This document shows, piece by piece, positions 35,365 through 43,972 of a stretch of DNA of 44,038 nucleotides. Position 1 is the stretch's first letter. The number at the start of each line of letters is the position of its first letter. Source of the DNA: an uncultured Paracoccaceae bacterium (GTDB lineage Bacteria > Pseudomonadota > Alphaproteobacteria > Rhodobacterales > Rhodobacteraceae); the NCBI GenBank assembly GCA_937920555.1, contig CAKZTM010000026.1, positions 1 to 44,038 on the forward strand, read 5' to 3'. Made by a program: the position numbers and the translations under genes. The notes beneath the pieces are model-generated. The model did not search any database, was not told where the DNA came from, and saw nothing but the letters and a program-made list of their open reading frames with translations.

Positions 35365-36374
35365 AAAACGCAGCCCTCATAGGCCTTGGAATGGTGTCGC
35401 GTACATTTGCCGACGCATTTGCCAACACCACCACCATGAAACTGGTCGGGGTCCATGCCCGCACCGCCCAGAGCCGAACTGCCTATCTGGCCAAATACCC
35501 GGGCCCAAAAGACTACGCCTCCATCGGTGAAATTGCCCGCGACCCGAATGTCGATTTCGCCATCCTGACCACGCCCCCCAATGCCCGCCTGGAGATCGTG
35601 GAGATGCTGGCCGCCCATGGCAAACACATCCTGATGGAAAAACCCGTGGAACGCACATTGGAGGCGGCCACCGAACTTTGCCAGATATGCGAAGGCCACG
35701 GCATCACCTTGGGCATCGTTTTGCAACACAGGACACGCCCATCGGCCATTAAACTGCGCCAGTTGATCGACACTGGCGATCTGGGCGCGCTGCAAATGGC
35801 GGAAATCCGGGTGCCGTGGTGGCGCGACCAAAACTATTATAACGAACCGGGCCGCGGCACATATGACCGTGACGGCGGCGGTGTGCTGTTGTCTCAGGCG
35901 ATCCACACGCTTGATCTGGCCCTGTCTCTGACCGGACCTGCGACCGGTGTAACCGCCATGACGGCCACCACCGGCCTGCACCAAATGGAAACGGAGGATA
36001 TGGTGGCCGCCGGTCTGAGATTTGCAAACGGGGCGGTTGGATCGCTTTTCACCACAACCGCAGCCTTTCCGGGCCATCCAGAAAGCATCTCGCTCTATTT
36101 TGACCGGGCCAGCGCCATTTTGGAAGGCAGCACGCTGACGTTGCACCACCATTCCGGTGAGGTGGAGACATTTGGCGCCAAAGCGGCCACAGGCTCCGGG
36201 GCGGACCCGATGGCATTCTCATCCGACCGGCACCGCGCAATCATCGAGGATTTCGTGGATGCGCTGTCCAACGACCGACCACCAATGATCCCGGGACGCG
36301 CTGCACTGGAAGTACACCGGCTGATCAAAGCGCTGGAAACCAGCGGAAAAACCGGAACAACCACCCAAATCTAG
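35361..36374 (+). CDS. Gfo/Idh/MocA-family oxidoreductase (first of three)
   Basis: This 337-residue NAD(P)-dependent enzyme has the Rossmann motif ALIGLGMVSRTFADAF at the N-terminus and the catalytic-lysine motif MEKPVE near residue 95, followed by a C-terminal alpha/beta domain with GGGVLLSQAIHTLDLALSLTG and ETEDMVAAGLRFANGAVGS. Such enzymes oxidise sugars, inositols or their 3-keto derivatives. The four-base overlap with the ATPase gene links it directly to transport of its substrate. The substrate is unknown. Confidence 0.9.
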   Translation: MKNAALIGLGMVSRTFADAFANTTTMKLVGVHARTAQSRTAYLAKYPGPKDYASIGEIARDPNVDFAILTTPPNARLEIVEMLAAHGKHILMEKPVERTLEAATELCQICEGHGITLGIVLQHRTRPSAIKLRQLIDTGDLGALQMAEIRVPWWRDQNYYNEPGRGTYDRDGGGVLLSQAIHTLDLALSLTGPATGVTAMTATTGLHQMETEDMVAAGLRFANGAVGSLFTTTAAFPGHPESISLYFDRASAILEGSTLTLHHHSGEVETFGAKAATGSGADPMAFSSDRHRAIIEDFVDALSNDRPPMIPGRAALEVHRLIKALETSGKTGTTTQI

Positions 36375-36418
36375 AAATTTAACCGCCTGAAAATACTCGT
36401 AAAAACACGACCCCAAAA

Positions 36419-36438
36419 CTACTCTTCTAGAAAAGTAG
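36419..36438 (+). promoter_or_regulatory. Palindrome copy 4 (upstream of second oxidoreductase)
   Basis: CTACTCTTCTAGAAAAGTAG, identical to copies 1 and 2. It lies in the 128-base gap before the second dehydrogenase, 64 bases from its ATG. A TTGACA box (36444-36449) follows six bases later, though no good -10 box is seen at the proper distance. This gap and site may mark a separate transcription start inside the sugar locus. Confidence 0.6.
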
Positions 36439-36502
36439 AAACGTTGACAAAAACGCTCAAGCATCACCAAAACCGCGCCCGCACAGCAATGGGATCACGC
36501 TC

Positions 36503-37507
36503 ATGACGCTCCACCTTGGCATCCTCGGCATTGATCACGGCCACATCTTCGGGATGCTGGCAAACATGCTCAACGAGGGCTGCACAGCAACCCATTGGTG
36601 GACAGACGGCCCGGCGGTGACCGAAACCAAGTTCACCCAAACCCACCCGGACCTGATCAAAACCGAAAAAGCCCGCATTCTGGACGACCCGAGCATCGAC
36701 ATGGTGCTGATCTCGGCAATTCCGTCGGACCGCGCAGCACTGGCGATTGAGGCCATGAAGGCCGGCAAGGACGTGATGGTCGACAAACCGGGCTGCACCA
36801 CGCTCGACCAGCTCGCCCGGATCAAACAAACCCAAGCAGAGACAGGCCGCATTTGGTCGGTCAACTTCTCAGAGCGTTTCGAGGTGCCAGCCGTCACCCG
36901 CGCCTCCAAGCTGGTCCATGAAGGCGCCATCGGGCGGGTCATCCAGACCGTCAATCTGGCCCCCCATAAGCAAAACCTCAAAACAAGGCCCGACTGGTAC
37001 TTCCAGCGCGACAAATACGGCGGCATCCTCACCGATATAGGCTCACACCAGATCGACCAGTTCCTGCATTTCACAGGCTCCACCGATGTCACAATCGCCC
37101 ATGCGCTGGTCGAAAACACCACCCAGCCAAGTCACCCCGGCTTTCAGGATTACGGCGAGATGACCCTCAAAGGCGACGGCGGCCACGGCTATGTGCGGCT
37201 CGACTGGTTCACGCCCGACGGGTTGCCCACATGGGGCGACGGGCGGCTCTTCATCCTTGGCACCGAGGGCACGATTGAGCTGCGCAAATACACCGATATC
37301 GGCCAGCCCCACCGCACCAATATGCTCTATTTGGTCAATGGAACCCAAAACGCACAGATCGACTGCGCCAATGATCCACTGCCCTATTTCAACGATCTGA
37401 TCCAAGACGTGCAAAACCGGACCCAGACCGCCAATCCACAGGCGCAAACCTTCCGCACCATGGAGCTTGCCATAACCGCGCAAATGAAGGCCGAAACCCA
37501 TGTATAA
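36503..37507 (+). CDS. Gfo/Idh/MocA-family oxidoreductase (second), atypical nucleotide loop
   Basis: The 334-residue protein aligns by eye with the Gfo/Idh/MocA fold: a MVLISAIPSDRAALAIEAM helix, the DKP version of the EKP motif (VDKPGCTTLDQLARI), and GGILTDIGSHQIDQFLHFTG in the substrate domain. The usual GxGxxG dinucleotide loop is replaced by GILGIDHGHIFGML, a variant with HGH in the loop. Cofactor binding may therefore differ, or this is a distinct subgroup. It overlaps the third dehydrogenase by eight bases. Confidence 0.87.
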   Translation: MTLHLGILGIDHGHIFGMLANMLNEGCTATHWWTDGPAVTETKFTQTHPDLIKTEKARILDDPSIDMVLISAIPSDRAALAIEAMKAGKDVMVDKPGCTTLDQLARIKQTQAETGRIWSVNFSERFEVPAVTRASKLVHEGAIGRVIQTVNLAPHKQNLKTRPDWYFQRDKYGGILTDIGSHQIDQFLHFTGSTDVTIAHALVENTTQPSHPGFQDYGEMTLKGDGGHGYVRLDWFTPDGLPTWGDGRLFILGTEGTIELRKYTDIGQPHRTNMLYLVNGTQNAQIDCANDPLPYFNDLIQDVQNRTQTANPQAQTFRTMELAITAQMKAETHV

Positions 37508-38549
37508 AGTCGCAATCATCGGGGCCGGCATCGGGGCCGAGCACCTCAAAGGCTACAAGGCCAATGCGGACCGCTTTGATGTCACCACCATTTGCGATCT
37601 GGACGCTGAGCGCGGCCAAGCGCTGGCACAGCAAGCGGGCACCGCCCACACCACCGACTTTGATGGGGTGTTGCGCAGCGATGTGGACATCATCGATATA
37701 TGCCTGCCCCCGCACCTGCATTTCGACTTCGCCGCACAGGCACTGGAGGCGGGCAAACACGTGGTCTGCGAAAAACCCCTTGTGGCCAGCTTGCAAGAGG
37801 CCGACGCCCTCCAAACCATATCAGCGCGCACCAACTGTCAGGTCTTTCCGGTGTTTCAATACCGCTTTGGCACCGGCATGGCCCAGTTGCAGGCCCTGCA
37901 AGCGGCAGGTCTCACGGGCAAACCCTTTGTGGGCACGCTAGAGACCCACTGGAACCGCCCCGCCTCCTATTATGACGTGGATTGGCGCGGCACATGGGCG
38001 ACCGAACGCGGCGGCGCAGTTTTGGGCCACGCGATCCATATCCATGACCTTTTGACCGGCATCTTTGGACCCGTCGCCCAAGTTCACGCCATGCTCGACA
38101 CCCGCGTCAATAAGATCGAGGTCGAAGACTGCGCCGCCCTGTCGATCCGAATGGAAAACGGTGCACTTGTCACCTCCTCGGTCACATTGGGGGCTGCCAA
38201 AGACACATCCAGACTTAGGCTGATCTACGAGATGATGACCGTGGAAAGCGACCACGCGCCCTACCAACCCGCCGCCGCCCCTTGGACATTTGAAGCCCGC
38301 GCCCCGTTCAAACAAGGCAACATAGACGAGATCACAACTCAGATTGACAATCAACCAACCGGGTTTGATGGCATGATGGGGGCGATTGCAGATGCGCTGG
38401 ACGCGAAACCATCGGCGGCAGTGCGCCTTGACGATGGCCGCCGGGCGCTCGAATTTGTGACCGCCGTCTACCACTCGGCGCGAACCGGCAAGGCCGCAGA
38501 TCTTCCGCTGAAACCGGACCACCCGCTTTACGCCAGCTGGATGCCCTGA
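37500..38549 (+). CDS. Gfo/Idh/MocA-family oxidoreductase (third)
   Basis: This 349-residue enzyme has a canonical N-terminal Rossmann loop (VAIIGAGIGAEHLKGY), the DIIDICLPPHLHFDFAAQALEAGKHVVCEKP segment with the catalytic Lys, and the substrate-domain motif WATERGGAVLGHAIHIHDLLTGI. It closes the sugar locus. Three different members in tandem suggest successive oxidation and reduction or epimerisation of a ring sugar or inositol, as in known keto-inositol and keto-glycoside pathways. The order of steps cannot be told from sequence. Confidence 0.9.
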   Translation: MYKVAIIGAGIGAEHLKGYKANADRFDVTTICDLDAERGQALAQQAGTAHTTDFDGVLRSDVDIIDICLPPHLHFDFAAQALEAGKHVVCEKPLVASLQEADALQTISARTNCQVFPVFQYRFGTGMAQLQALQAAGLTGKPFVGTLETHWNRPASYYDVDWRGTWATERGGAVLGHAIHIHDLLTGIFGPVAQVHAMLDTRVNKIEVEDCAALSIRMENGALVTSSVTLGAAKDTSRLRLIYEMMTVESDHAPYQPAAAPWTFEARAPFKQGNIDEITTQIDNQPTGFDGMMGAIADALDAKPSAAVRLDDGRRALEFVTAVYHSARTGKAADLPLKPDHPLYASWMP

Positions 38550-38987
38550 ATGCGGCCACGCAAGGCCGGGCCTGCAAAAAATTACCCCCGAAAAGCTGTC
38601 GCTCACCGGGGGCAGATCAATAATAAGCGCGAACAGGGGAAAAAAACACTCGTTACGCTACACAGACACACCCCCTGCTCGCAGGTATCCTTATCCAAAC
38701 CAATCAAGGCGCGTTTATGGCCAAGATTTGCTCCTTTTGCGAAACCGTATTTTTTTCGCAGCAAAAGACCAGAAACCGCAAAAATACCACATAACACATT
38801 GTATTTTATATAAAATTTAACAAACTACATCTCGGCACACAGCTCCCAACGTGTCAATTTCGCCACCCTCCCAGACCCCAGCCAGCGCCCGTGCAATCAA
38901 GAGCGGATTTGCAACAAGCGCTTGACGCTCGGCATGTGAAAGCGTCTTCTAAATCTTGTCTAACATGTACGAATCCGGGAGATTACC
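38550..38987. other. Intergenic region, AT-rich in its second half
   Basis: This 438-base gap separates the sugar locus from the 5'-nucleotidase. Early on, CCCCCG and CGGGGG (about 38584-38613) could pair across a 16-base loop, without a T run. The stretch 38740-38830 is strikingly AT-rich and includes a run of seven T. CTTTTGC and GCAAAAG flank that run as an inverted repeat (about 38731-38767). No convincing gene is present: the frames through it have poor composition and no ribosome-binding site. It probably holds the promoter of the nucleotidase. Confidence 0.5.
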
Positions 38988-40562
38988 ATGCACCTCAAGA
39001 CACTATTGATGACCACAGCAGGTCTCGCTCTCACCGCGACGACAGCTTTGGCGGATTATTCGCTGGCCATTTTGCACACCAATGATTTTCATGCGCGCTT
39101 CGAGCCGATCTCGCGCTTTGACGGCCCGTGCTCTTCCGAAGACAATGCCGAGGGCAAGTGCTTTGGCGGCTCCGCCCGTCTGGTTACAGCCGTGGACGCA
39201 GCCAAACGCAAATACAACAATGTTATTTTGGTGGATGGCGGTGACCAGTTTCAGGGCACCCTGTTTTATACCTATTACAAAGGCAAAATGACCGCCGAGT
39301 TTATGAACAAACTGGGCTATGACGCCATGACCGTGGGCAATCACGAGTTTGACGATGGGCCAGAGGTTCTCCGGGGCTTCATGGACGAGGTGAATTTTCC
39401 TGTGCTGATGTCCAATGCCGACGTCTCTGCCGAGCCGCTTTTGGCCGATAAGATCGCCAAATCCACCATCATCGAGCGTGGTGGCGAGAAAATCGGCCTG
39501 ATCGGCCTGACCCCTGATGACACGGATGAACTGGCCTCGCCGGGCCCGAATATCACCTTCTCTGTGCCTGCCAATGCGGTGGCTGTCGAAGTGGGCCGCC
39601 TGGAGGCACAAGGTGCTAATAAAATCATCGTGCTGTCCCATTCGGGCTATGATGTCGATCTTGCGGTGGCCGAGGCGGTTCCGGGCATTGACGTCATCGT
39701 GGGGGGCCATTCCAACACACTCTTGAGCAACTCCAATGACCGCGCCTCTGGCCCATATCCGACCATGGTGGGCAACACCGCCGTGGTGCAAGCCTACGCT
39801 TACGGTAAGTATCTGGGCGAGTTGAACGTGGTCTTTGATGACGACGGCAATCTCAAATCCGCGGCAGGCGAGCCGATCCTGATCGACGGGAATATCGCGG
39901 AAGACGAAGCCTCCGTGGCGCGGATCGCTGAGCTGGCCAAACCGCTGGACGAGATCCGCAACAAAGTGGTTGCCAATACCGGTGCGGCCATTGGTGGCGA
40001 CCGGGAGTTTTGCCGGGCCATGGAATGCGAGATGGGCTCACTTATCGCTGATGCTATGCTGGCGCGGGTCAAGGATCAGGGCATTTCAGTCGCCATTCAA
40101 AACGGCGGCGGCATCCGTGCCTCCATCGATGCGGGCGAAGTGACCATGGGCGAGGTGCTAACCGTGCTTCCATTCCAAAACACGTTGTCCACCTTTGAGG
40201 TGACCGGTGCGGTCTTGAAAGAAGCGCTGGAGAATGGCGTGTCCGAGGTCGAGGAAGGCGCAGGGCGTTTCCCGCAAGTGGCGGGCTTGACCTATGCGTT
40301 TGATGCCAACGCGGAGCCGGGCGCGCGGGTCTCTGACGTGATGATCCTCAAAGACGGGACCGCCGAGCCACTGGATATGGAGGCCATGTACGGCGTTGTC
40401 TCCAACAACTATGTGCGCGGTGGCGGCGATGGCTATAAAATGTTCCAAGACGCGGCCAATGCGTATGATTACGGCCCAGACCTTGCGGATGTTCTGGCCG
40501 AGCATCTGGCGGCAAACCCAGAGTTCACGCCTTACACAGACGGCCGGATTATGGCCAAATAA
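38988..40562 (+). CDS. Exported 5'-nucleotidase/2',3'-cyclic phosphodiesterase (UshA-like)
   Basis: The 524-residue protein has a signal peptide (cut after ALA, residue 22) and two domains. The N-terminal metallophosphoesterase domain shows HTNDFHARFEP (D33, H35), VDGGDQFQGT, VGNHEFDDG, VLSHSGYD and GGHSNTLL, the two-metal site. The C-terminal domain has NGGGIRASI, VLPFQNTLSTFEVTG and SNNYVRGGGDGY, which bind the nucleotide base. It would release phosphate and nucleosides in the periplasm. GGGAG precedes the ATG by about eight bases. It is monocistronic, with a stable hairpin after the stop. Confidence 0.94.
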   Translation: MHLKTLLMTTAGLALTATTALADYSLAILHTNDFHARFEPISRFDGPCSSEDNAEGKCFGGSARLVTAVDAAKRKYNNVILVDGGDQFQGTLFYTYYKGKMTAEFMNKLGYDAMTVGNHEFDDGPEVLRGFMDEVNFPVLMSNADVSAEPLLADKIAKSTIIERGGEKIGLIGLTPDDTDELASPGPNITFSVPANAVAVEVGRLEAQGANKIIVLSHSGYDVDLAVAEAVPGIDVIVGGHSNTLLSNSNDRASGPYPTMVGNTAVVQAYAYGKYLGELNVVFDDDGNLKSAAGEPILIDGNIAEDEASVARIAELAKPLDEIRNKVVANTGAAIGGDREFCRAMECEMGSLIADAMLARVKDQGISVAIQNGGGIRASIDAGEVTMGEVLTVLPFQNTLSTFEVTGAVLKEALENGVSEVEEGAGRFPQVAGLTYAFDANAEPGARVSDVMILKDGTAEPLDMEAMYGVVSNNYVRGGGDGYKMFQDAANAYDYGPDLADVLAEHLAANPEFTPYTDGRIMAK

Positions 40563-40569
40563 ACCAATG

Positions 40570-40601
40570 CCCCCTCCTGCCTTTTTTGTGGCGGGAGGGG
40601 G
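40570..40601 (+). terminator. Stable hairpin after the 5'-nucleotidase gene
   Basis: A 12-base-pair GC-rich stem (CCCCCTCCTGCC with GGCGGGAGGGGG, one T-G pair) encloses a T-rich loop, seven bases after the stop. It probably ends or protects the transcript, but no T run follows, so the mechanism is uncertain. Confidence 0.6.
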
Positions 40602-40931
40602 ACGATGCTTGGCTGACCGCACGCAGCCCTGTGCGCCCCATCAGCACCCGCGACACCTTATCCACCTCATATTTTTGCCAACAGGTCTTGCCCCGAAAAT
40701 TCGGGCTATACCTTTGTTATACCTAAACAAATCAACTCTACTCTATTAATGGAGTAATGGAGTGGTCGCGCCCCAAAACACCCCACAAAAACCGCGCAAT
40801 CTTGCGAAAATGCCCACCGGCGGCCTCACCAAAACTGCCGCAAAGTTAGTGTTTTTCCCACTGGCCCACCGGGAAGCTACCCCCTATAACCACTTGTAAA
40901 TCGGAAGTTTGTACTTGGGGGACTATCTAAA
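40602..40931. other. Intergenic region upstream of the OmpA-type gene
   Basis: About 330 bases without a gene. It holds an inverted repeat CCCGAA-AA-TTCGGG (about 40692-40705), the fifth copy of the 20-bp palindrome (40738-40757), and a ribosome-binding GGGGGA near 40917. CTATAA near 40883 could be a -10 box, without a clear -35. Confidence 0.5.
40738..40757 (+). promoter_or_regulatory. Palindrome copy 5 (upstream of OmpA-type gene)
   Basis: CTACTCTATTAATGGAGTAA keeps the TACTC and AGTA arms but has TTAA instead of CTAG at the centre. The central 18 bases are palindromic apart from one pair. It lies 174 bases before the OmpA-type start. Confidence 0.5.
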
Positions 40932-42806
40932 ATGCGTGGGTTTTTAATATTTGTGTGGTGTGTTGTCACCGCGATGATGTTCTATTCGGCGTGGCGATTT
41001 AAAGCGCCGGAAATTCAGGCCGATATTGCGGCCCGTGTCACCCAAGAGGTGCATGGCGCAGGCGGCGAGAATGTCGCCATTGAGGTTGATGGCCGCCATG
41101 TGAACCTGCGTGGCTACGCCTCCAGTGAAACACAGAAAACCGCCTTTTTGGACACTGCCGACAACACCTACGGCGCTTTGGGGCCGGTTGACGGGCTGGT
41201 GCTGCCACAAGGTGCAACCCGCACCTTCTTGAGTGCCGCACGGACCGCAGACGGCGTTGTCATCTCCGGCGTGGTGGGAACCGAGGCGGAAAAAGAGAGC
41301 CTGATCACTCAGGCTAAAACCGCAGGGCTGGCCAATGTGACCGACGACATCACTGTCGCCAGCGGTGCGATAAACTGGTCGGACGACGCTCAGATGGGGT
41401 TTGCACAATTGGCGGACCTGAACGGCGGGCACCTTTATATCTCGGATGATCGCCAAACCCTGTCGGGTGATGCGCCAACCACTGAAATCGCAAGCGCGGC
41501 CAATGAAATGGGCGACACATGGCAGACATTCGTGGCCGGTCCCGCTCTTGAGGATCCGCGCATTGCCCAGCTTAGCAACACCATCACCGAGCGCGAGGCA
41601 CAAGCCGCCGATCTCGAAGCGCAACTCAACGCACAGACCTCCAAGGTCACAGCGCTGAACGGTGAGATTGATACGCTGAAAACCGGCATCGCTGCGGCAC
41701 AATCCAACGCCGAAACCCTGCAAGGTCAGCTGGACCAAAGCGCGGCGGAACTGGCTGAGGCAAATGCAGCAACCGCTCAGCGTGACACGCAACTGTCGGA
41801 GGCCGCGCAAACCGTGCAAACCCGCGATACGCGCATTGTCGAGTTAGAGGCCGAATTGGCCAATAAAGCCACCATGACCGGCAATATGGAAGCTGAAATG
41901 GCCCAAATGACCACGACGCTTGCGCTCTTGCGTGATCGTGGCGGCGAAGAGACCTCCAACCTGGAGGCTGCACTGGCCGAGCAAACCGCGCTGGCCAGCG
42001 AGCTGGAGGCCGAACTTGTAGCCCTCAATGCCGCCAAGGACGAAAAGATCAACGCTTTGGACGGTCAAGTGGCAACGCTGAGCGCCGACAATGCCGATCT
42101 TTTGGAAACCTTGACCGGTCGCACCACAGAACTGGCTAATCTCAACCAGCTCTATGACACCGATACGGCGGCCAAGGACGCGCAAATCGCAGCACTGGAG
42201 GCTGACCTGTCGACCAAACTTGCAGAGCAGGCGACAGCCCTCGATACGGCCGTGGCCCAGACAGCCTCGCTGACACAAGAAGTCGGCACGCTCAAAAGCC
42301 AACTGTCGGACTTTGAAGCCACGCGTACCAAACTGGGTGCCCTTGAAACCACTGTCACCGAGAAAGACGCCAAGATCGCGGCTTTGATGAGTGATCTGGA
42401 AAACCAGCCCACAATGGTCGAGCCGCAAACAACTGCCCAGTGCAATCAGACCGCACAAGGGCTGCTGGCAAACGGCAATATCAACTTTGTCAGCAACTCG
42501 GCAGATATGCTTGAAGAGTCGCTGCCGCTGTTGGAGCGGATCACCGGCGTGGTTCTCGCATGTTCCGGCAATGAGGCCACCGTCACCGTCGCAGGCCATA
42601 CAGACAGCCTTGGCGGAGATGCGGCCAATCAACAGCTCAGCGAAGCGCGTGCGCAATCCGTTGCACAATATATGATCGCGCGGGGCGTGGACGCTAAAGC
42701 TCTGCAACCGGTAGGCTTTGGCGAAACACAACCCATTGCCAATAATGATACAACCGAGGGACGGGCTGCAAACCGACGCATTTCGTTCGAATTCCAAGCA
42801 CGCTGA
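40932..42806 (+). CDS. Membrane-anchored OmpA-type protein with BON domains and long coiled coil
   Basis: The 624-residue protein starts with an uncleaved-looking membrane anchor (about 3-21). Two BON-like domains follow (about 37-80, VAIEVDGRHVNLRGYA; and 105-145, DGVVISGVVGTEAEK). Residues about 215-500 form a long coiled coil rich in Ala, Glu, Gln and Thr. The C-terminal OmpA domain (about 525-622) has NFVSNSADM, GHTDSLGGDAANQQLSEARA and GRAANRRI with the Asp and Arg that bind peptidoglycan. It should span the periplasm, tied to the inner membrane at one end and the wall at the other. It is probably co-transcribed with the next gene. Confidence 0.88.
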   Translation: MRGFLIFVWCVVTAMMFYSAWRFKAPEIQADIAARVTQEVHGAGGENVAIEVDGRHVNLRGYASSETQKTAFLDTADNTYGALGPVDGLVLPQGATRTFLSAARTADGVVISGVVGTEAEKESLITQAKTAGLANVTDDITVASGAINWSDDAQMGFAQLADLNGGHLYISDDRQTLSGDAPTTEIASAANEMGDTWQTFVAGPALEDPRIAQLSNTITEREAQAADLEAQLNAQTSKVTALNGEIDTLKTGIAAAQSNAETLQGQLDQSAAELAEANAATAQRDTQLSEAAQTVQTRDTRIVELEAELANKATMTGNMEAEMAQMTTTLALLRDRGGEETSNLEAALAEQTALASELEAELVALNAAKDEKINALDGQVATLSADNADLLETLTGRTTELANLNQLYDTDTAAKDAQIAALEADLSTKLAEQATALDTAVAQTASLTQEVGTLKSQLSDFEATRTKLGALETTVTEKDAKIAALMSDLENQPTMVEPQTTAQCNQTAQGLLANGNINFVSNSADMLEESLPLLERITGVVLACSGNEATVTVAGHTDSLGGDAANQQLSEARAQSVAQYMIARGVDAKALQPVGFGETQPIANNDTTEGRAANRRISFEFQAR

Positions 42807-42851
42807 ATGGCGGCAAAACATATAAAATCTTGAACGAAGAACGGTAAAACT

Positions 42852-43475
42852 ATGACATATCTTCTAACACAAATGACGCTCTATATGCTGTGCGCGCTGA
42901 TCCTGGGATTGATCTTGGGATGGCTGATCTGGGGACGACTGGCGGCCAGACTGCGTCAGGCAGAAGCTGACAGAGCAGAATTGTCCTCGAAGCTGAAACT
43001 GCGCGGCGACGGCTCTGAGCAGAAAGCCCATATCGACCGGCTCAATGCCGAGCTTGACGCCTGCCGCAAAGAGCGCGGCGTTCAGCGCGACGAAATCGAC
43101 CGCCTCAACCGCGAGCTTGATCTGGCCAGAACGCAGTCCAATGTAAGCGCCGCAGCGCCTCTTGCCGCGGCACCTTTGGCCGCCGCCGCTGTGAGCGATG
43201 CGGATAAGCCAAAAACATTGAGTGCGGCCCGCAACGGTCGGCCCGATGATCTGAAACTGATCAAAGGCGTGGGGCCGAAGATGGAGAACATGCTCAATGG
43301 CATGGGCTTTTATCATTTCGACCAAATTGCCGAATGGTCCGGTTCTGAATTGGCTTGGGTCGATGACAATCTGGAGGGCTTCAAGGGCCGTGCGTCGCGC
43401 GACGAGTGGATCCCGCAGGCAAAAATCTTGGCAGCCGGCGGTAAGACAGAATTCTCCGCCCGCAGCGAGACCTAA
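42852..43475 (+). CDS. Membrane protein with coiled coil and helix-hairpin-helix tail
   Basis: The 207-residue protein has one N-terminal membrane helix (about 8-28, LTQMTLYMLCALILGLILGW), a charged coiled coil (about 35-95), an Ala/Pro linker and a C-terminal domain (about 128-195) with DDLKLIKGVGPKMENMLNGMGFYHFDQIAEW. That tail is a helix-hairpin-helix type domain that, from memory, is also found at the ends of NuoE and L21 proteins in Rhodobacteraceae. The same membrane-plus-coiled-coil plan as the OmpA-type protein 45 bases upstream suggests they act together. Function unknown. Confidence 0.83.
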   Translation: MTYLLTQMTLYMLCALILGLILGWLIWGRLAARLRQAEADRAELSSKLKLRGDGSEQKAHIDRLNAELDACRKERGVQRDEIDRLNRELDLARTQSNVSAAAPLAAAPLAAAAVSDADKPKTLSAARNGRPDDLKLIKGVGPKMENMLNGMGFYHFDQIAEWSGSELAWVDDNLEGFKGRASRDEWIPQAKILAAGGKTEFSARSET

Positions 43476-43496
43476 CCTAAATCTTTGAAAACGCAC

Positions 43497-43520
43497 CGGG
43501 GCGCAGCAAAATGCGCCCCG
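43497..43520. terminator. GC-rich hairpin after the helix-hairpin-helix gene
   Basis: CGGGGCGCA pairs perfectly with TGCGCCCCG (nine base pairs, six-base loop) 21 bases after the stop. There is no T run on the plus strand, so it is only a possible terminator. Confidence 0.5.
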
Positions 43521-43972
43521 ATGCCTGATCCCACGCGGATCCTTCCCGGCAGCAGCCCGGCATTTGCCCCAAAATCACCGAACAGAGCCTGCCCATAAGA
43601 CCGCGCATGCAATCCGCCCGACCAAGCGGTGCGCAACCGCCCCGCCCCGGACGGTACAACAACCCGCAATCCGCCCGAGCATTCGCAAGGCCCCCGGACA
43701 CTAAGAACCCGACCATCCAAGAACTGGGCGCGCAAACACCCCTTGGCACCCCACCTGCACCCGGCTCTTAGACAGCCCTTGCCTGGCCCATCCGCACCCC
43801 ACGCTCAAACCTTAACGACTGTGCTACTCTGCTAGCACAGTAGAGCTGTGGCCAACCCGCCCAGCGCCCCCAAAAAGACAGCACCCTGCCCAAACGCCCC
43901 CCCTAAAAACACCGCCCTTGACCGTGCCCCCACAAGAGGTCACCATTCTTTAAAACCACACGGACCCCAAAC
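43521..43972. other. Intergenic region, C-rich, upstream of the last gene
   Basis: About 450 bases strongly biased to C on the plus strand. The ten-base string GCAATCCGCC occurs twice (near 43610 and 43662). The sixth 20-bp palindrome is at 43824-43843. Open frames on both strands run through it but look like composition artefacts: no start signal, no motif. A decayed gene cannot be excluded. Confidence 0.45.
43824..43843 (+). promoter_or_regulatory. Palindrome copy 6 (upstream of the last gene)
   Basis: CTACTCTGCTAGCACAGTAG, a palindrome with one mismatched pair centred on CTAG, 129 bases before the start at 43973. The variant bases next to the core (TG against CA) preserve pairing, as in the other copies. 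Confidence 0.55.

Noticed and set aside
38550-38813. 87-codon plus-strand frame after the third dehydrogenase
   Set aside because: Very basic, low-complexity product crossing a hairpin and an AT-rich run; no ribosome-binding site.
41844-42821. 325-codon and neighbouring open frames on the minus strand
   Set aside because: Antisense to the repetitive coiled-coil part of the OmpA-type gene; the long frame follows from that gene's codon bias.
43472-43749. Two overlapping minus-strand frames in the last intergenic region
   Set aside because: They result from the strong C bias of the plus strand; no motif or start signal, and two frames are equally open.
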